A stretch of DNA of 64,000 bases, from the NCBI GenBank assembly GCA_021798195.1, contig JAJZYH010000003.1, positions 1 to 64,000 on the forward strand, in the 5' to 3' direction. Source of the stretch: Thermoplasmata archaeon (GTDB lineage Archaea; Thermoplasmatota; Thermoplasmata; Lutacidiplasmatales; UBA184). Made by a program: the position numbers and the translations under genes. Positions 1 through 9,412 of the stretch are shown in pieces. The notes under the pieces were generated by a model, which was not told where the DNA came from, did not search any database, and worked only from the letters and a program-made list of their open reading frames with translations. Each line of letters begins with the position of its first letter. The stretch's first letter is position 1.

Positions 1-1164
1 GCGTCCCTCGGGCCGGCCCATCATGGGAGGAAGGAGCTCGCGCCCCAGTCCCAGGACCGAGAGGAGGTCCACCTCCACCTGCTCCAGGATCTCCTGCGGG
101 GTGAGGCGGGGGAGGCGGAAGGCGTAGGTCACACCGGCGTTCAGGGAGAGGATCTGGGGCGGGCCCGCTCGCTCCCGGACGATGCGGGCAAGCTCCCGGG
201 TGGCTCCCACCGCCCTGAGGTCCATGGCGAGGGGGATGGCCTCCGCTCCCCGGTGGCGCACCTCCCCTGCGGTCTCCTGGAGCGCCTCCTCATCGCGCGC
301 CGTGAGCACCAGGAGGTCCCCGGGGCGGGCGAGATGAATGGCTTCGGCCCTTCCGATGCCCCGAGAAGCCCCGGTGATCACGAGGACCCGTCCCCGCGGA
401 GCGTCCTTCCCCATCGCTCCCCAACTGCCCGGGATCGATCCAGCGGGAGCGTGGTCCGGGGAGCCCTTGGACGCCGAACCCGGGACCCGCACCTTCCGGA
501 CCGTTCCGTGCCCTCCCACCGTCTCGAGGGCACGACGGATCTCCTCCCCCAGCCGGTCTTCCGGCGGCCCGAGAGATCCGTCCCCCGGGGCTTCCGGCAG
601 AACTTCCAGGAAGGTCACCTCGATGCCGCTCCGGCGGACCTCCCGGTCCAGTGCGATGGCGAACCCCCGCAGGGTTCCTGCGGCCGTGGCCCCGAGGACC
701 GCCCGGGGCGGGGGGTCCCGGTCCAGGCCGAGGCTCGCCAACATCACCCGGCCCCGCCCCGCCTGGATCTGGCCCGGGAGGACCGCCCATGCCGCGAGGG
801 CGGGCAGGCTGATGGTCCCGTGGGTGAACGCCGCCAATCCTTCCGGCGAGATGGAAAAGAGGTCGTCCGGGACGATGCGCGGCGGCATCCCCACAAGGGC
901 CGAGACGGGACCCACCTCGCGGATCCACTCCGTCAGGCCGGGGAGGAAGTCCAGGGGGCGCAACGGGTTCCAGGAGAGGGGAGTGGGATCGGCGCCCGCC
1001 CGGCGCACCAGCTCCACCGTGGCCTCCCCCTCCGGCCCGGGGCGGCTCGCCAGGGCGATGGGACGTCCCACGGCGCTCAAGGCGCGGGCGGCCGATGCCC
1101 CCCAGGGAGTGTCGGCATTGAGGATGAGGAGAGGGCCCCGGGAAGTGGAGGGTGGTGGAACCAT
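1..1164 (-). CDS. Tandem SDR protein: degenerate Rossmann/SDR-like N-terminal half fused in frame to a canonical short-chain dehydrogenase (C-terminus truncated by window edge)
   Basis: Manual reverse translation: ATG at 1164, MVPPPSTSRGPLLILNADTPWGASAARAL..., continuing in frame through MGKDAPRGRVLVITGASRGIGRAEAIHLARPGD (TGASRGIG) ...LSLNAGVTYAFRLPRLTPQEILEQVEVDLLSV. No stop before base 1. Not in ORF track because it runs off the edge. Confidence 0.75.
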   Translation of the reverse strand, partial: MVPPPSTSRGPLLILNADTPWGASAARALSAVGRPIALASRPGPEGEATVELVRRAGADPTPLSWNPLRPLDFLPGLTEWIREVGPVSALVGMPPRIVPDDLFSISPEGLAAFTHGTISLPALAAWAVLPGQIQAGRGRVMLASLGLDRDPPPRAVLGATAAGTLRGFAIALDREVRRSGIEVTFLEVLPEAPGDGSLGPPEDRLGEEIRRALETVGGHGTVRKVRVPGSASKGSPDHAPAGSIPGSWGAMGKDAPRGRVLVITGASRGIGRAEAIHLARPGDLLVLTARDEEALQETAGEVRHRGAEAIPLAMDLRAVGATRELARIVRERAGPPQILSLNAGVTYAFRLPRLTPQEILEQVEVDLLSVLGLGRELLPPMMGRPEGR

Positions 1165-1201
1165 GGTTGTGTCCGCCGGTGGGGGTGGGAATGCGCCCCT
1201 C

Positions 1202-1603
1202 CTACGGGACGCCGAAGCAGGTCTTGAGCATGGCCCGGAACTCCGTCTCCGCGAGGATCCCCACGAGCCGGCCCTTCTCGGTCCCCTTGTCCACGAAGAG
1301 GACGGTGGGGATGGCATGCACGGCGAAGCTCTCCGCGGCCTCCTCGCTCTCGTCGACGTTCACCTTGGCGAACCGCACCTTCCCGTTCAGGTCCGTGGAG
1401 AGCCGGGAGAGGATGGGATCCACCAGGCGGCAGGGGCGGCACCAGTCGGCATAGAAGTCCACGATCACCGGGACCGGGGACCGGATCACGAACCGCTCGA
1501 ACTCGTCGTCGGTCACCTGGGGAAGGTCCGTGTTGTCGTCCATCGGGGAAGCCTCGGGAACTTCCCCGCCCATCCCGTCGCACTTCTTGAGGGTGCTGTC
1601 CAT
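1202..1603 (-). CDS. Thioredoxin family protein
   Basis: VPVIVDFYADWCRPCRLVDPIL active site WCRPC; FAVHAIPTVLFVDKG cis-Pro motif. Start may be internal (MDDNTDLPQ). Confidence 0.9.
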   Translation of the reverse strand: MDSTLKKCDGMGGEVPEASPMDDNTDLPQVTDDEFERFVIRSPVPVIVDFYADWCRPCRLVDPILSRLSTDLNGKVRFAKVNVDESEEAAESFAVHAIPTVLFVDKGTEKGRLVGILAETEFRAMLKTCFGVP

Positions 1604-1620
1604 GGCGGTGGAAGGGGGAG

Positions 1621-2850
1621 GTGGGCTCCGTTAACTCGCTCCGCGCGCCGGCCCCGACTCCCAAGGGGCCCGCCCCGAAAATAGTGGCGCGGAGGATCGG
1701 GACCTGGTTCCGGAAGGAGGCGCTCCCGCTCCCGTGGCGGACCACCCGGGACCCGTACCGGATCTGGGTGGCCGAGGTGCTCCTCCAGCAGACGCGGGTC
1801 CCCGTGGCCCGGAGGTACTACCTCCGGTTCCTCCGGGCCTTCCCCACCCTTTCGGCGCTGGCACGGGCGCCCCGGGAGAAGGTGCTCAAGGCGTGGGAGG
1901 GGGCGGGATACTACGCCCGGGCCCGCAACCTCCACGAGTCGGCCCGGAAGATCCTCCGGGAGCGCCACGGACGGTTCCCCACCGCATCGGGGGAGCTCGC
2001 CCAGCTGCCCGGATTCGGGCCGTACATCTCCCGGAGCGTGGCCGCCCTGGCGTTCCAGGAGCCCACGCTGGCGCTCGACGCCAACGGGATCCGGGTCCTT
2101 TCCCGGGTCTATCGCATCGAGGAGCCCGCCGGGTCCCGCGCCTGGCACCGCCTCATGGAACCCGTCGTGGCCCGTCTCCCCACGTCCGGGGTCGCTCCCC
2201 GGGAGCTCAACGAGGGGCTCATGGAGCTGGGGGAGCGGGTCTGCCTCCCCCGGGAACCCCGCTGCCCCGCCTGCCCGCTCCGGGGGGTCTGCCGTGCTGG
2301 GCGGGAGCTCCCGGAGCCCGGGAGCCTTCCCCGGCGACGTGCTCCGGTGGCCCGGCCCCACGTGGTGGCGGCGGTGGGGGCGCTCCTGCGCCCTCCCGAC
2401 CGCGTCCTGGTGGGCCGACGGCCCGAGGGGGGGCTCCTGGGCGGGTTCTGGGAGCTCCCGGGAGGAAAGCTCGAGCCCGGAGAGTCACCGGCCCACGCCG
2501 TGCTCCGGGAGTTCCGGGAAGAGACGGGGAGGGCCCCGCGGATCGTCCGGAAGCTGGGCGTCGTGGAACATCAGTACAGCCACTTCCGGGTCACTCTCCA
2601 CGTCTACGAACTGCGGGATGCGCCCGGGACCGCGGGGGCCCACCCGACGGGTTCCCGCCTCCCGCCCCCCTTCCGGTGGGTCACGGGGAGGGAACTCCTC
2701 CGGCTCCCCCTTCCCGGTGCCACCCGGAAGATGCTCCCGTGGATCCTCCCGCGCCTCGCGGGCGCCCGGAGGGACCTCACGGGGGGCCTGCCACCGGCCC
2801 GTAGAGCTTCCCGGGGTTCAGGATCCCGTCGGGGTCGCAGTCCCGCTTGA
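1621..2850 (+). CDS. mutY: A/G-specific adenine glycosylase MutY with C-terminal NUDIX domain
   Basis: LPWRTTRDPYRIWVAEVLLQQTRV, LPGFGPYISRSVAALAF, Fe-S cluster C-x6-C-x2-C-x5-C (CLPREPRCPACPLRGVC), NUDIX box GGKLEPGESPAHAVLREFREETG. GTG start; an internal GTG at 1684 is an alternative. Confidence 0.9.
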   Translation: MGSVNSLRAPAPTPKGPAPKIVARRIGTWFRKEALPLPWRTTRDPYRIWVAEVLLQQTRVPVARRYYLRFLRAFPTLSALARAPREKVLKAWEGAGYYARARNLHESARKILRERHGRFPTASGELAQLPGFGPYISRSVAALAFQEPTLALDANGIRVLSRVYRIEEPAGSRAWHRLMEPVVARLPTSGVAPRELNEGLMELGERVCLPREPRCPACPLRGVCRAGRELPEPGSLPRRRAPVARPHVVAAVGALLRPPDRVLVGRRPEGGLLGGFWELPGGKLEPGESPAHAVLREFREETGRAPRIVRKLGVVEHQYSHFRVTLHVYELRDAPGTAGAHPTGSRLPPPFRWVTGRELLRLPLPGATRKMLPWILPRLAGARRDLTGGLPPARRASRGSGSRRGRSPA

Positions 2851-4165
2851 GGCTCCGGAGCATGGCGGCCACGGTCCTTCCGTGCTCCTCCTCGAAGTGG
2901 GCTCCCTTGAGCGCCCCCATCCCGTGCTCGGCGCTCACCGTCCCACCCAGATCCCGCGCCGCGGCCCACACCTCCCCGCGGACCGCTACTGCCTCCGGAG
3001 AGGCGGGGTCGATCCGGAAGTTGGGGTGGAGGTTCCCTTCCCCCAGGTGGGCGTACGCGATCCAGGGGATCCCATGGCGTCGGGCCACCTCCTCGAGGCG
3101 CTCCAGGAGTTGGTCCCACTGGCTCAGGGGGACCCCCACGTCCTCCCGGATCCGCGGCCCCATCTCGCGATCCAGAAGCTCCCCGGCGCGTCCCCGGGCC
3201 TTCCAGAAGTGGTCGGCGTCCTCGATGCGCCGGGGCGACCCCGGGATCCCCATTCCCGCGAGTTCCCGGCCCAGCGCATCCCAGAGGGGACCCTCGGTCT
3301 CCGGGGACGCCTCCACCTCCAGGAGGAGTGCCCCATGGGCCCCCTCGAGGGACCAGCCCGTCTCCGTGGCGAGGACCCGGGCCACCGACCGGTCCACCCA
3401 CTCCACGGCGGAGAGCCCCAGGTCGCCGCGCCCCTGGAAGGCGCGGGCCACCGTGCCGGGTGTAACGTTCCCCGGAAGGTCCACCAGGACTCCGAAGCGC
3501 CGGGGCGGGATGGGAGCGAGACGCACCGTGATCTCGGTGAAGAGGGCGAGGGTCCCCTCGCTCCCCACGAGGAGGGGGATGGGGTCGGGCCCCGCGGAGC
3601 GCTTCCGCGAGAGCGTACCCGTCTCGAACATCTCGCCGCTTCCGAGGACGCCCTCAAGCCCCGTCACCCACCGCCGGGTGGGGCCGTAGCGGAAGGAACG
3701 GAAGCCGGAGGCGTTGGTGCCCACGTTCCCTCCCACGGTGGAGGTCATCCAGCTTCCCGGGTTGGGAGGGAAGAAGAGCCCCAGCGGCCCCAGGATCGCC
3801 TGCAGGGATGCGTTCACCACCCCGGGCTCCACCCGGGCGATCTGGTCGGCGGGACGGATCTCGAGGACCCGGTCCATACCGGAAAAATCCACGGCCACGC
3901 CGCCTTTCCAGGCCACGCTCTCTCCGTCGAGGGACGTCCCCGCGCCGCGCGCCACCAGCGGGACCCGGTGGCGGCGGGCCCAGAGCACCAGTTCCCGGAC
4001 CTCCTCCCGGTTCCGGGGAGAGACCCATGCCTGGGGCTGACCCGGGACCGGGGAGGCGTCCCCCCGTACGCGGGCCAGGTGCGATTCCGCACGGGAGGCG
4101 CGGGTGCCGAAAGTGGCCGCGAGGCCCGCCCAGTCCGGAAGATCCTGAGGAAGCTCCTGGGTCAT
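2777..4165 (-). CDS. FAD-linked oxidase (GlcD / D-lactate dehydrogenase-like)
   Basis: PRNREEVRELVLWARRHRVPLVARGAGTSLDGESV (FAD-binding PCMH), GGNVGTNASGFRSFRYG, YAHLGEGNLHPNFR, C-terminal DPDGILNPGKLY. ATG at 4165 overlaps hutH stop (ATGA). Confidence 0.88.
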   Translation of the reverse strand: MTQELPQDLPDWAGLAATFGTRASRAESHLARVRGDASPVPGQPQAWVSPRNREEVRELVLWARRHRVPLVARGAGTSLDGESVAWKGGVAVDFSGMDRVLEIRPADQIARVEPGVVNASLQAILGPLGLFFPPNPGSWMTSTVGGNVGTNASGFRSFRYGPTRRWVTGLEGVLGSGEMFETGTLSRKRSAGPDPIPLLVGSEGTLALFTEITVRLAPIPPRRFGVLVDLPGNVTPGTVARAFQGRGDLGLSAVEWVDRSVARVLATETGWSLEGAHGALLLEVEASPETEGPLWDALGRELAGMGIPGSPRRIEDADHFWKARGRAGELLDREMGPRIREDVGVPLSQWDQLLERLEEVARRHGIPWIAYAHLGEGNLHPNFRIDPASPEAVAVRGEVWAAARDLGGTVSAEHGMGALKGAHFEEEHGRTVAAMLRSLKRDCDPDGILNPGKLYGPVAGPP

Positions 4166-5766
4166 GGGAACTTGGAGCGGCCCGAAGCGGGCCCCTTGCC
4201 GGAGCTTCCTTTGCGCCGCATCCCCTTCGAGGTACCGGAACCCTCCCGGGAAACCTCGCGGGCGACCTTCTCCAGGAGGGGGCCCTCCCGGAGCAACCGG
4301 GCGAGGGTCTCCAGGTCCGGCGCCGGAGGGCGGTCCGCCTCGAGGGGAGGGACCCGCCGGCGCACCTCCCGGTAGAGGGACTCGGTCCCCACGCCCCCGT
4401 GGGCCGGTCGCCGCTCCTCGAGGCCGGCGCATCCCAGGAGGAGCTCCACGGCGAGGATCCGCCAGAGGTTCTCCAGGATCCGCTGCCCCTTCGCCCCCGC
4501 CCCGGCCCCCATGCTGTTGAAGTCCTCCTGGTTCGCCGAGGTGGGGAGGGAGTACGCGCTCACGGGGTGGGCGAGCGCCGCATTCTCGGCCACCAGGGCG
4601 GCGGCGACGTACTGCGGGATCATGTACCCCGACGAGAGGCCGGGGGTCCGGGACAGGAACGGGGCGAGGCCCCGGGAGAGATCGGAATCCACCAGGCGGG
4701 CGCTCCGGCGCTCCGAGAAGCTCCCCACGTAGCTCAGCGCGAGAGCGAGGGTCTCCAGGGCGAGGGCGAGGGGCTGGCCGTGGAAGTTCCCCCCCGAGAC
4801 GAAATCGGACCCGAAGATGAGAGGGTTGTCCGAGGCCGCATTGAGCTCCCCCTCGAGGACCCTCCGGGCCCAGCCCAGGCCCACCCGGGAGGCTCCCAGG
4901 ACCTGGGGGATGCACCGGAGCACATAGGGGTCCTGACCCTGGTAGTCCCGCGCGGGTCGGACCAGGGCGCTCCCCCGCAGCCATCCGCGGAGGAAGGCGG
5001 CCACGTCCTCCTGCTCCGGGAGGTTCCGGGCCCCGTGGAGCCGGGGATCCAGAGCCCCCACGTTCCCCTGGAGCACGTCAAAGGAGAGGCCGGCGACCAT
5101 CTCCGCCGCCCGGAGGAGGCGTTCCCCGTCCTGCTCCAGGAGCGCCAGGTACGCCGTCATGAGGCAGGTCCCGTTGAGGAGCGCGATCCCTTCCTTCTCC
5201 TGGGGCACCAGGGGTGGGATCCCCGCGTCGCGCAGCGCCGCCGCCCCGGGCTTCGTCCGTCCCCCTTCCGCGAGCACCTCCCCTTCGCCCAGCATGGCGA
5301 GGGCGGCGTGAGCGAGCGGCGCAAGGTCCCCCGAGGCGCCCACCGACCCCTGGAGGGGGATGGCGGGAGTGACGTCGCGGTTCAGCATCCCCAGGAGCGT
5401 GATCACCACCTCGGGGCGGACGCCAGAGAAGCCGCGGCAGAGGCCATTGGCACGCACCAGGAGCAGGGCCCGGACGAGATCCGGAGGCAGGAGGGGGCCC
5501 ACCCCGCTGGCATGGGAGCGGATGAGGTTCCGCTGCAGGGTCTTGGCATCCTCCCGGGAGATCAACCGGTCCGAGAGGCGGCCGAACCCCGTGGTGACCC
5601 CGTAGACCGGGCGGCCCTCTTCCACCGCCCGGAGCACCTCCCGGCGGGAGCGCTCCATCCGCCGGCGCGCCGCGGTCCCGAGGCGTACCCGTCGATGCCC
5701 CCGGGCGACCTCCATGAGCATCTCCGGGGTGAGGTGCGCTCCATCCAGGGTGATGGGCTCCGCCAT
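4162..5766 (-). CDS. hutH: Histidine ammonia-lyase
   Basis: GVTTGFG..., MIO motif GSVGASGDLAPLAH, NGTCLMTAYLAL, SANQEDFNSMG. Confidence 0.9.
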   Translation of the reverse strand: MAEPITLDGAHLTPEMLMEVARGHRRVRLGTAARRRMERSRREVLRAVEEGRPVYGVTTGFGRLSDRLISREDAKTLQRNLIRSHASGVGPLLPPDLVRALLLVRANGLCRGFSGVRPEVVITLLGMLNRDVTPAIPLQGSVGASGDLAPLAHAALAMLGEGEVLAEGGRTKPGAAALRDAGIPPLVPQEKEGIALLNGTCLMTAYLALLEQDGERLLRAAEMVAGLSFDVLQGNVGALDPRLHGARNLPEQEDVAAFLRGWLRGSALVRPARDYQGQDPYVLRCIPQVLGASRVGLGWARRVLEGELNAASDNPLIFGSDFVSGGNFHGQPLALALETLALALSYVGSFSERRSARLVDSDLSRGLAPFLSRTPGLSSGYMIPQYVAAALVAENAALAHPVSAYSLPTSANQEDFNSMGAGAGAKGQRILENLWRILAVELLLGCAGLEERRPAHGGVGTESLYREVRRRVPPLEADRPPAPDLETLARLLREGPLLEKVAREVSREGSGTSKGMRRKGSSGKGPASGRSKFP

Positions 5767-5829
5767 GCCCCGGGAGGATGAGGGGAACCTCTTATGCCAT
5801 GCGGCCGGAGGCAGATGGCATCCGGCGCG

Positions 5830-8226
5830 CTATGCGTCGCGGATCCCTTCCGGGGTGACGGCGAAGACCGCCTCCCCCTCGGGGAGGTTCGGGGAATCCA
5901 CCAGGCGGGCGATCCTCTTGGGAGGCTTCGACCGCCGGAGGTACACCCGGTAGGTGGCGGTGTGGCCCACGATGTTCCCCCCGATGGGCCCCGTGGGATC
6001 TCCGAAGAGCACGTCCGGCCGGGCCGTCACCTGGTTGGTGCAGAGGATGGCGGCATTGAAGACGTCGCCGAAGCGCAGGAGGTCGTGCATGTGCCGGTTG
6101 AGATGTTGCTGCCGGTCGGCAAGGGTCCCCCGCCCCACGTACTCGGCCCGGAAATGCGCGGTGAGGGAATCCACCACGAGGAGGCGGACGGGCTTCTCCC
6201 GCGCGAGCTCGAAGGCCTTGGGCACCAGGAGCTCCTGATGGTTCGAATTGAACGCCCGGGCCACGTGGACCCTCTCAAGAGCCTTCGCGGGATCCATCCC
6301 CACTCCCTTCGCCACCTCGCTGAGCCGCTCCGCCCGGAAGGTGTTCTCCGTGTCGATGTAGATGCAATCCCCGTCGAGCCCTCCCTGGTCGGAGGGGAGC
6401 TGCACCGTCACCGCGCACTGGAGCGCCATCTGGGTGTTGTGGAGGAGGGTGGGCGTCTCCCCTCCGATGAACGAATGCCCCTCGGGGACCACCAGATCGT
6501 AGACCCATCCGTTCCGGTGCGGCCTCTCCCGGATCTCCTGGATGGGGTCCCACTGGAGTCCCCGGACCGTCTTCAGGGTGGCGAGCGCCCCCTCGAGCCT
6601 CTCCAGGCGCGACCGGAGGGCGTCGGCCCACGCCGCCCATGCCCCCGGGTCCTCGGGGGCATCCCCGCGCAACCTCTCGGGCAGTCGGGAGCGGAGTCCC
6701 GGATCCCGGCTCGCTCCCTCAGTATTGGCCGTCTCGAGGAGGGAGAGGGTCGCCCGAAGGTCCGTTCGTGCCGAGAGGAATTCCCGGAGGACCTCGTGGA
6801 GCGGGATCGCCTCCTTCACGGCGGCGTCCCCTTGGCCCAACACCTCGCTCCGGAGTTGATCCAGCCAGGGAACGAGAGGAAGCGGGACTGCGCCGCCGTC
6901 TTGCTGGGAACCGGGCCCTTCCGGCCAGCGCTGGAAGGGGAGAAGCACCTGTGCCTCCAGCTGGGCGCGGCCCTCCTCCGGGGTCTCCACACGCCAGACC
7001 ATCCGGCCGTGGACCCGTCCCCGGATCCTCCGGACCGGTATGCCCAGGGAAGCCCACACGTAGGCGAGTTCGCTGGAGAGCCGGGCGCCACGGACCCGAA
7101 CCCCCCCGCGCCGGGCGGCCCGGGGCCCCTGGGCCTCGATCCATCCGGCGACGAACGCCCGGACCCTCTCCGAAGACGCCATCCAGACGAAGGAAGGGAT
7201 TCGGGAGTTCCTCGTGGGGAGGCCCTCGCGCCATGGCGGGATCGCCCGTAACAGGCGCCCAAGCGTCCGCGCGACGTTCCGATGCCCGGGAGAGGGCGCG
7301 GGGAGACGGATGCCATCTTCCTTGGCTCGGCGACCCAGGTACTCAGTGGCCCATGACACCAGGCGGGGATCCGGCCGCGGCGAAGGATCCGCCGCGAGCC
7401 CCAGGAGAAGTCCCGCGGCGAAGGCATCCGCCTCCTCCAGTGGCGATGCGCCCGGAGTTCCGGAGGGTGTCCACGCCCGAGGCCCCGCGAGGGGCGCCCC
7501 CGGCGCGAGGAGGCCCGCCGGCACCCAGGTCACGCCCTGCGGGGTGAGGGTGAGGAGCTTGTGCGCCGGGGTGACCCGAAGGGTCCGCCCTCCCCGGGTG
7601 GTGATCTCGAGGACCTTCCCGGTCCGCTCCCGGTAGAGGTAGGACGCGGCGGTCCGTCCCAGGCCCCCGCGGGAGAGGCCCACCACCTTCACGCGTCCGT
7701 GGAGCGGTACCGCGAACCCGCCATCGTACGGGGTCTCCCCGAAGAGGGCGGAATACTTCGCGTAGGTTTCGGCGATGGGTTCGAAGTGGGGATGCTCGTC
7801 GTTGAAATAGAGGAGGGGGGTCCCGGCGCCGCAGCATTTGCCGCTCCCGTACTGACCATACATCTCGGTGATGGCCTGGGTCTCGATGCCGCCTCCCAGG
7901 AGTTCGTCCACCGCCTTGGACATGGTGGTGATGCGTCCCAGCTTCCGCCGTCGTTCCAGGATCTCGTTCCCCGTCTCGAACCCGCCCACCTTGACGTGCT
8001 TGCGGGCCTCCAGGATGATCTTCTGGGCCGCGCCCTCCCCGATCTCCGCCGCGGTGGCCACATCGTCGGGGGAGGCCACGGCGAGCTCCATGAGATCGCC
8101 GTAGCCCGCCTCCCGGAGCTTCTCCGCGGTGGCCTGCCCCACGCCGGGAAGGTCCTCGAAGGGGACCTGGGTCACGTCGTCTTCTTCCTCGGCGGGAGGG
8201 GATGGCTTCGACGGCTTGTTGGCCAT
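5830..8226 (-). CDS. radA: DNA repair and recombination protein RadA, with intein
   Basis: Exteins: [19 protein letters not shown] (HhH), [106 protein letters not shown] at 8226; ORF track extends to 8280. Confidence 0.95.
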   Translation of the reverse strand: MANKPSKPSPPAEEEDDVTQVPFEDLPGVGQATAEKLREAGYGDLMELAVASPDDVATAAEIGEGAAQKIILEARKHVKVGGFETGNEILERRRKLGRITTMSKAVDELLGGGIETQAITEMYGQYGSGKCCGAGTPLLYFNDEHPHFEPIAETYAKYSALFGETPYDGGFAVPLHGRVKVVGLSRGGLGRTAASYLYRERTGKVLEITTRGGRTLRVTPAHKLLTLTPQGVTWVPAGLLAPGAPLAGPRAWTPSGTPGASPLEEADAFAAGLLLGLAADPSPRPDPRLVSWATEYLGRRAKEDGIRLPAPSPGHRNVARTLGRLLRAIPPWREGLPTRNSRIPSFVWMASSERVRAFVAGWIEAQGPRAARRGGVRVRGARLSSELAYVWASLGIPVRRIRGRVHGRMVWRVETPEEGRAQLEAQVLLPFQRWPEGPGSQQDGGAVPLPLVPWLDQLRSEVLGQGDAAVKEAIPLHEVLREFLSARTDLRATLSLLETANTEGASRDPGLRSRLPERLRGDAPEDPGAWAAWADALRSRLERLEGALATLKTVRGLQWDPIQEIRERPHRNGWVYDLVVPEGHSFIGGETPTLLHNTQMALQCAVTVQLPSDQGGLDGDCIYIDTENTFRAERLSEVAKGVGMDPAKALERVHVARAFNSNHQELLVPKAFELAREKPVRLLVVDSLTAHFRAEYVGRGTLADRQQHLNRHMHDLLRFGDVFNAAILCTNQVTARPDVLFGDPTGPIGGNIVGHTATYRVYLRRSKPPKRIARLVDSPNLPEGEAVFAVTPEGIRDA
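6436..7836 (-). other. Intein in RadA (467 aa) inserted between K and T of Walker A (GSGK|C...HN|T)
   Basis: Block [11 protein letters not shown], block [17 protein letters not shown] (TxxH), block [27 protein letters not shown] followed by +1 Thr. Exteins rejoin to GQYGSGKTQMAL. Confidence 0.95.
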
Positions 8227-8329
8227 GCCCCCGGCGACGGCGGCGGGAGATATATACGTGAACAGGAGGTCCTGAAACACCCTCCGGTGACCGCGCCCGG
8301 GCAGGGAAGGGCGAGGCCTCCTTTCTCCT

Positions 8330-9331
8330 TCAGGAACTTCCGGAAGGGGAGGCCTCCAGGGTCCGGAAGGGAGTGCCGGTGAGCCGCTCGTAGATGTGGG
8401 TGTAGAGCCGGCTCACCTCCTCCACCAGCTGGGGGGGGAGGGGGGGGATGGGGGGTTCCTCCTGATGGGCCTCCCGGGCCACCATGAGCTTCGCATGGTA
8501 GCCGGTCTGCCGGTAGTACTGGCGCACGAACTCCTTGGAGAACTCCTCGAACCTCCCGTCGGCCATGCCCACGGTCTCCCAGAACCGGTCCTCGTCCCCC
8601 GTTCCGAAGGTGTCCACCACCATGGGCTCCCCGTCGGGCCCGAACGCGAACTCCTTCTTGCCGTCCACATGGACGAGCCCCCGGGGCGAGATCTCCTTCT
8701 GGATGGCCTCATCGATGCGCAGGATGATCTCCCGGATCTCCTGGAAGGTCTCCTGGGAAAGACCCCCCACCCGGAGGGCCTCCTCCGGGGAGAGGACGCG
8801 GTCCACCTTCTCGAGCTTCGTGGTGACCTCGAACATGGGCTCGGGGAGCTTCTCCCCGTAGGTCACGGTCTTCCCCGTGGGAAACCCCAGCTCCGGCGGC
8901 TCCACCTTCCCCGCCTTCACCCGGTCCCAGAGGCTCCCCGCCACATAGTACCGCATGACGAACTCGAGGGGGATGAAGGCGTTCCGGGGACGGGGCCCGA
9001 AGGCCCGGACGTCGGGACGGACCTCGACGCGCCTCACCCGCATGCGGTTGGGGGCGGAGAGGGAGAGGAAGTGGTGCTTCACGCCCAGCCGCGAGCACAT
9101 CTCGAACCAGTGGGCGCTCGTCCGGGCCAGCGTCTCCCCCTTGTGGGGGATGAGGCTGGGGATCTTCTTGTCGAAGACGCTGATGTCGTCGGAGAAGCGG
9201 AACTCCACCTCGTCGGGGGCGGTCTGCCAGACCTCCTTCACCTTCCCCCGGCGCACGAAACGGGGGAAGGGGCCCTCCGAGGGAGGGACGGACGGGCTCT
9301 TGGGCTCCGAACGCGAGGATCTCTTGGACAT
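8330..9331 (-). CDS. purC: Phosphoribosylaminoimidazole-succinocarboxamide synthase
   Basis: [11 protein letters not shown]..., [76 protein letters not shown]. Start MSKRSS at 9331. Confidence 0.92.
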   Translation of the reverse strand: MSKRSSRSEPKSPSVPPSEGPFPRFVRRGKVKEVWQTAPDEVEFRFSDDISVFDKKIPSLIPHKGETLARTSAHWFEMCSRLGVKHHFLSLSAPNRMRVRRVEVRPDVRAFGPRPRNAFIPLEFVMRYYVAGSLWDRVKAGKVEPPELGFPTGKTVTYGEKLPEPMFEVTTKLEKVDRVLSPEEALRVGGLSQETFQEIREIILRIDEAIQKEISPRGLVHVDGKKEFAFGPDGEPMVVDTFGTGDEDRFWETVGMADGRFEEFSKEFVRQYYRQTGYHAKLMVAREAHQEEPPIPPLPPQLVEEVSRLYTHIYERLTGTPFRTLEASPSGSS

Positions 9332-9412
9332 ACGGGGAAGAGGCAACGTCGGCGACCTAAAAGTCCACCCCACCCGTCCCCGCGCCACGGGAACCCGGTG
9401 CAGGGAAGGACG

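Noticed and set aside
3808-5781. 657-aa plus-strand ORF antisense to hutH/FAD oxidase
   Set aside because: Shadow frame of GC-rich coding DNA; no recognisable domain, and the opposite strand encodes clear hutH and GlcD-like proteins.
5794-7251. 485-aa plus-strand ORF antisense to radA
   Set aside because: Gly/Pro/Arg-rich shadow frame; the minus strand is unambiguously RadA plus intein.
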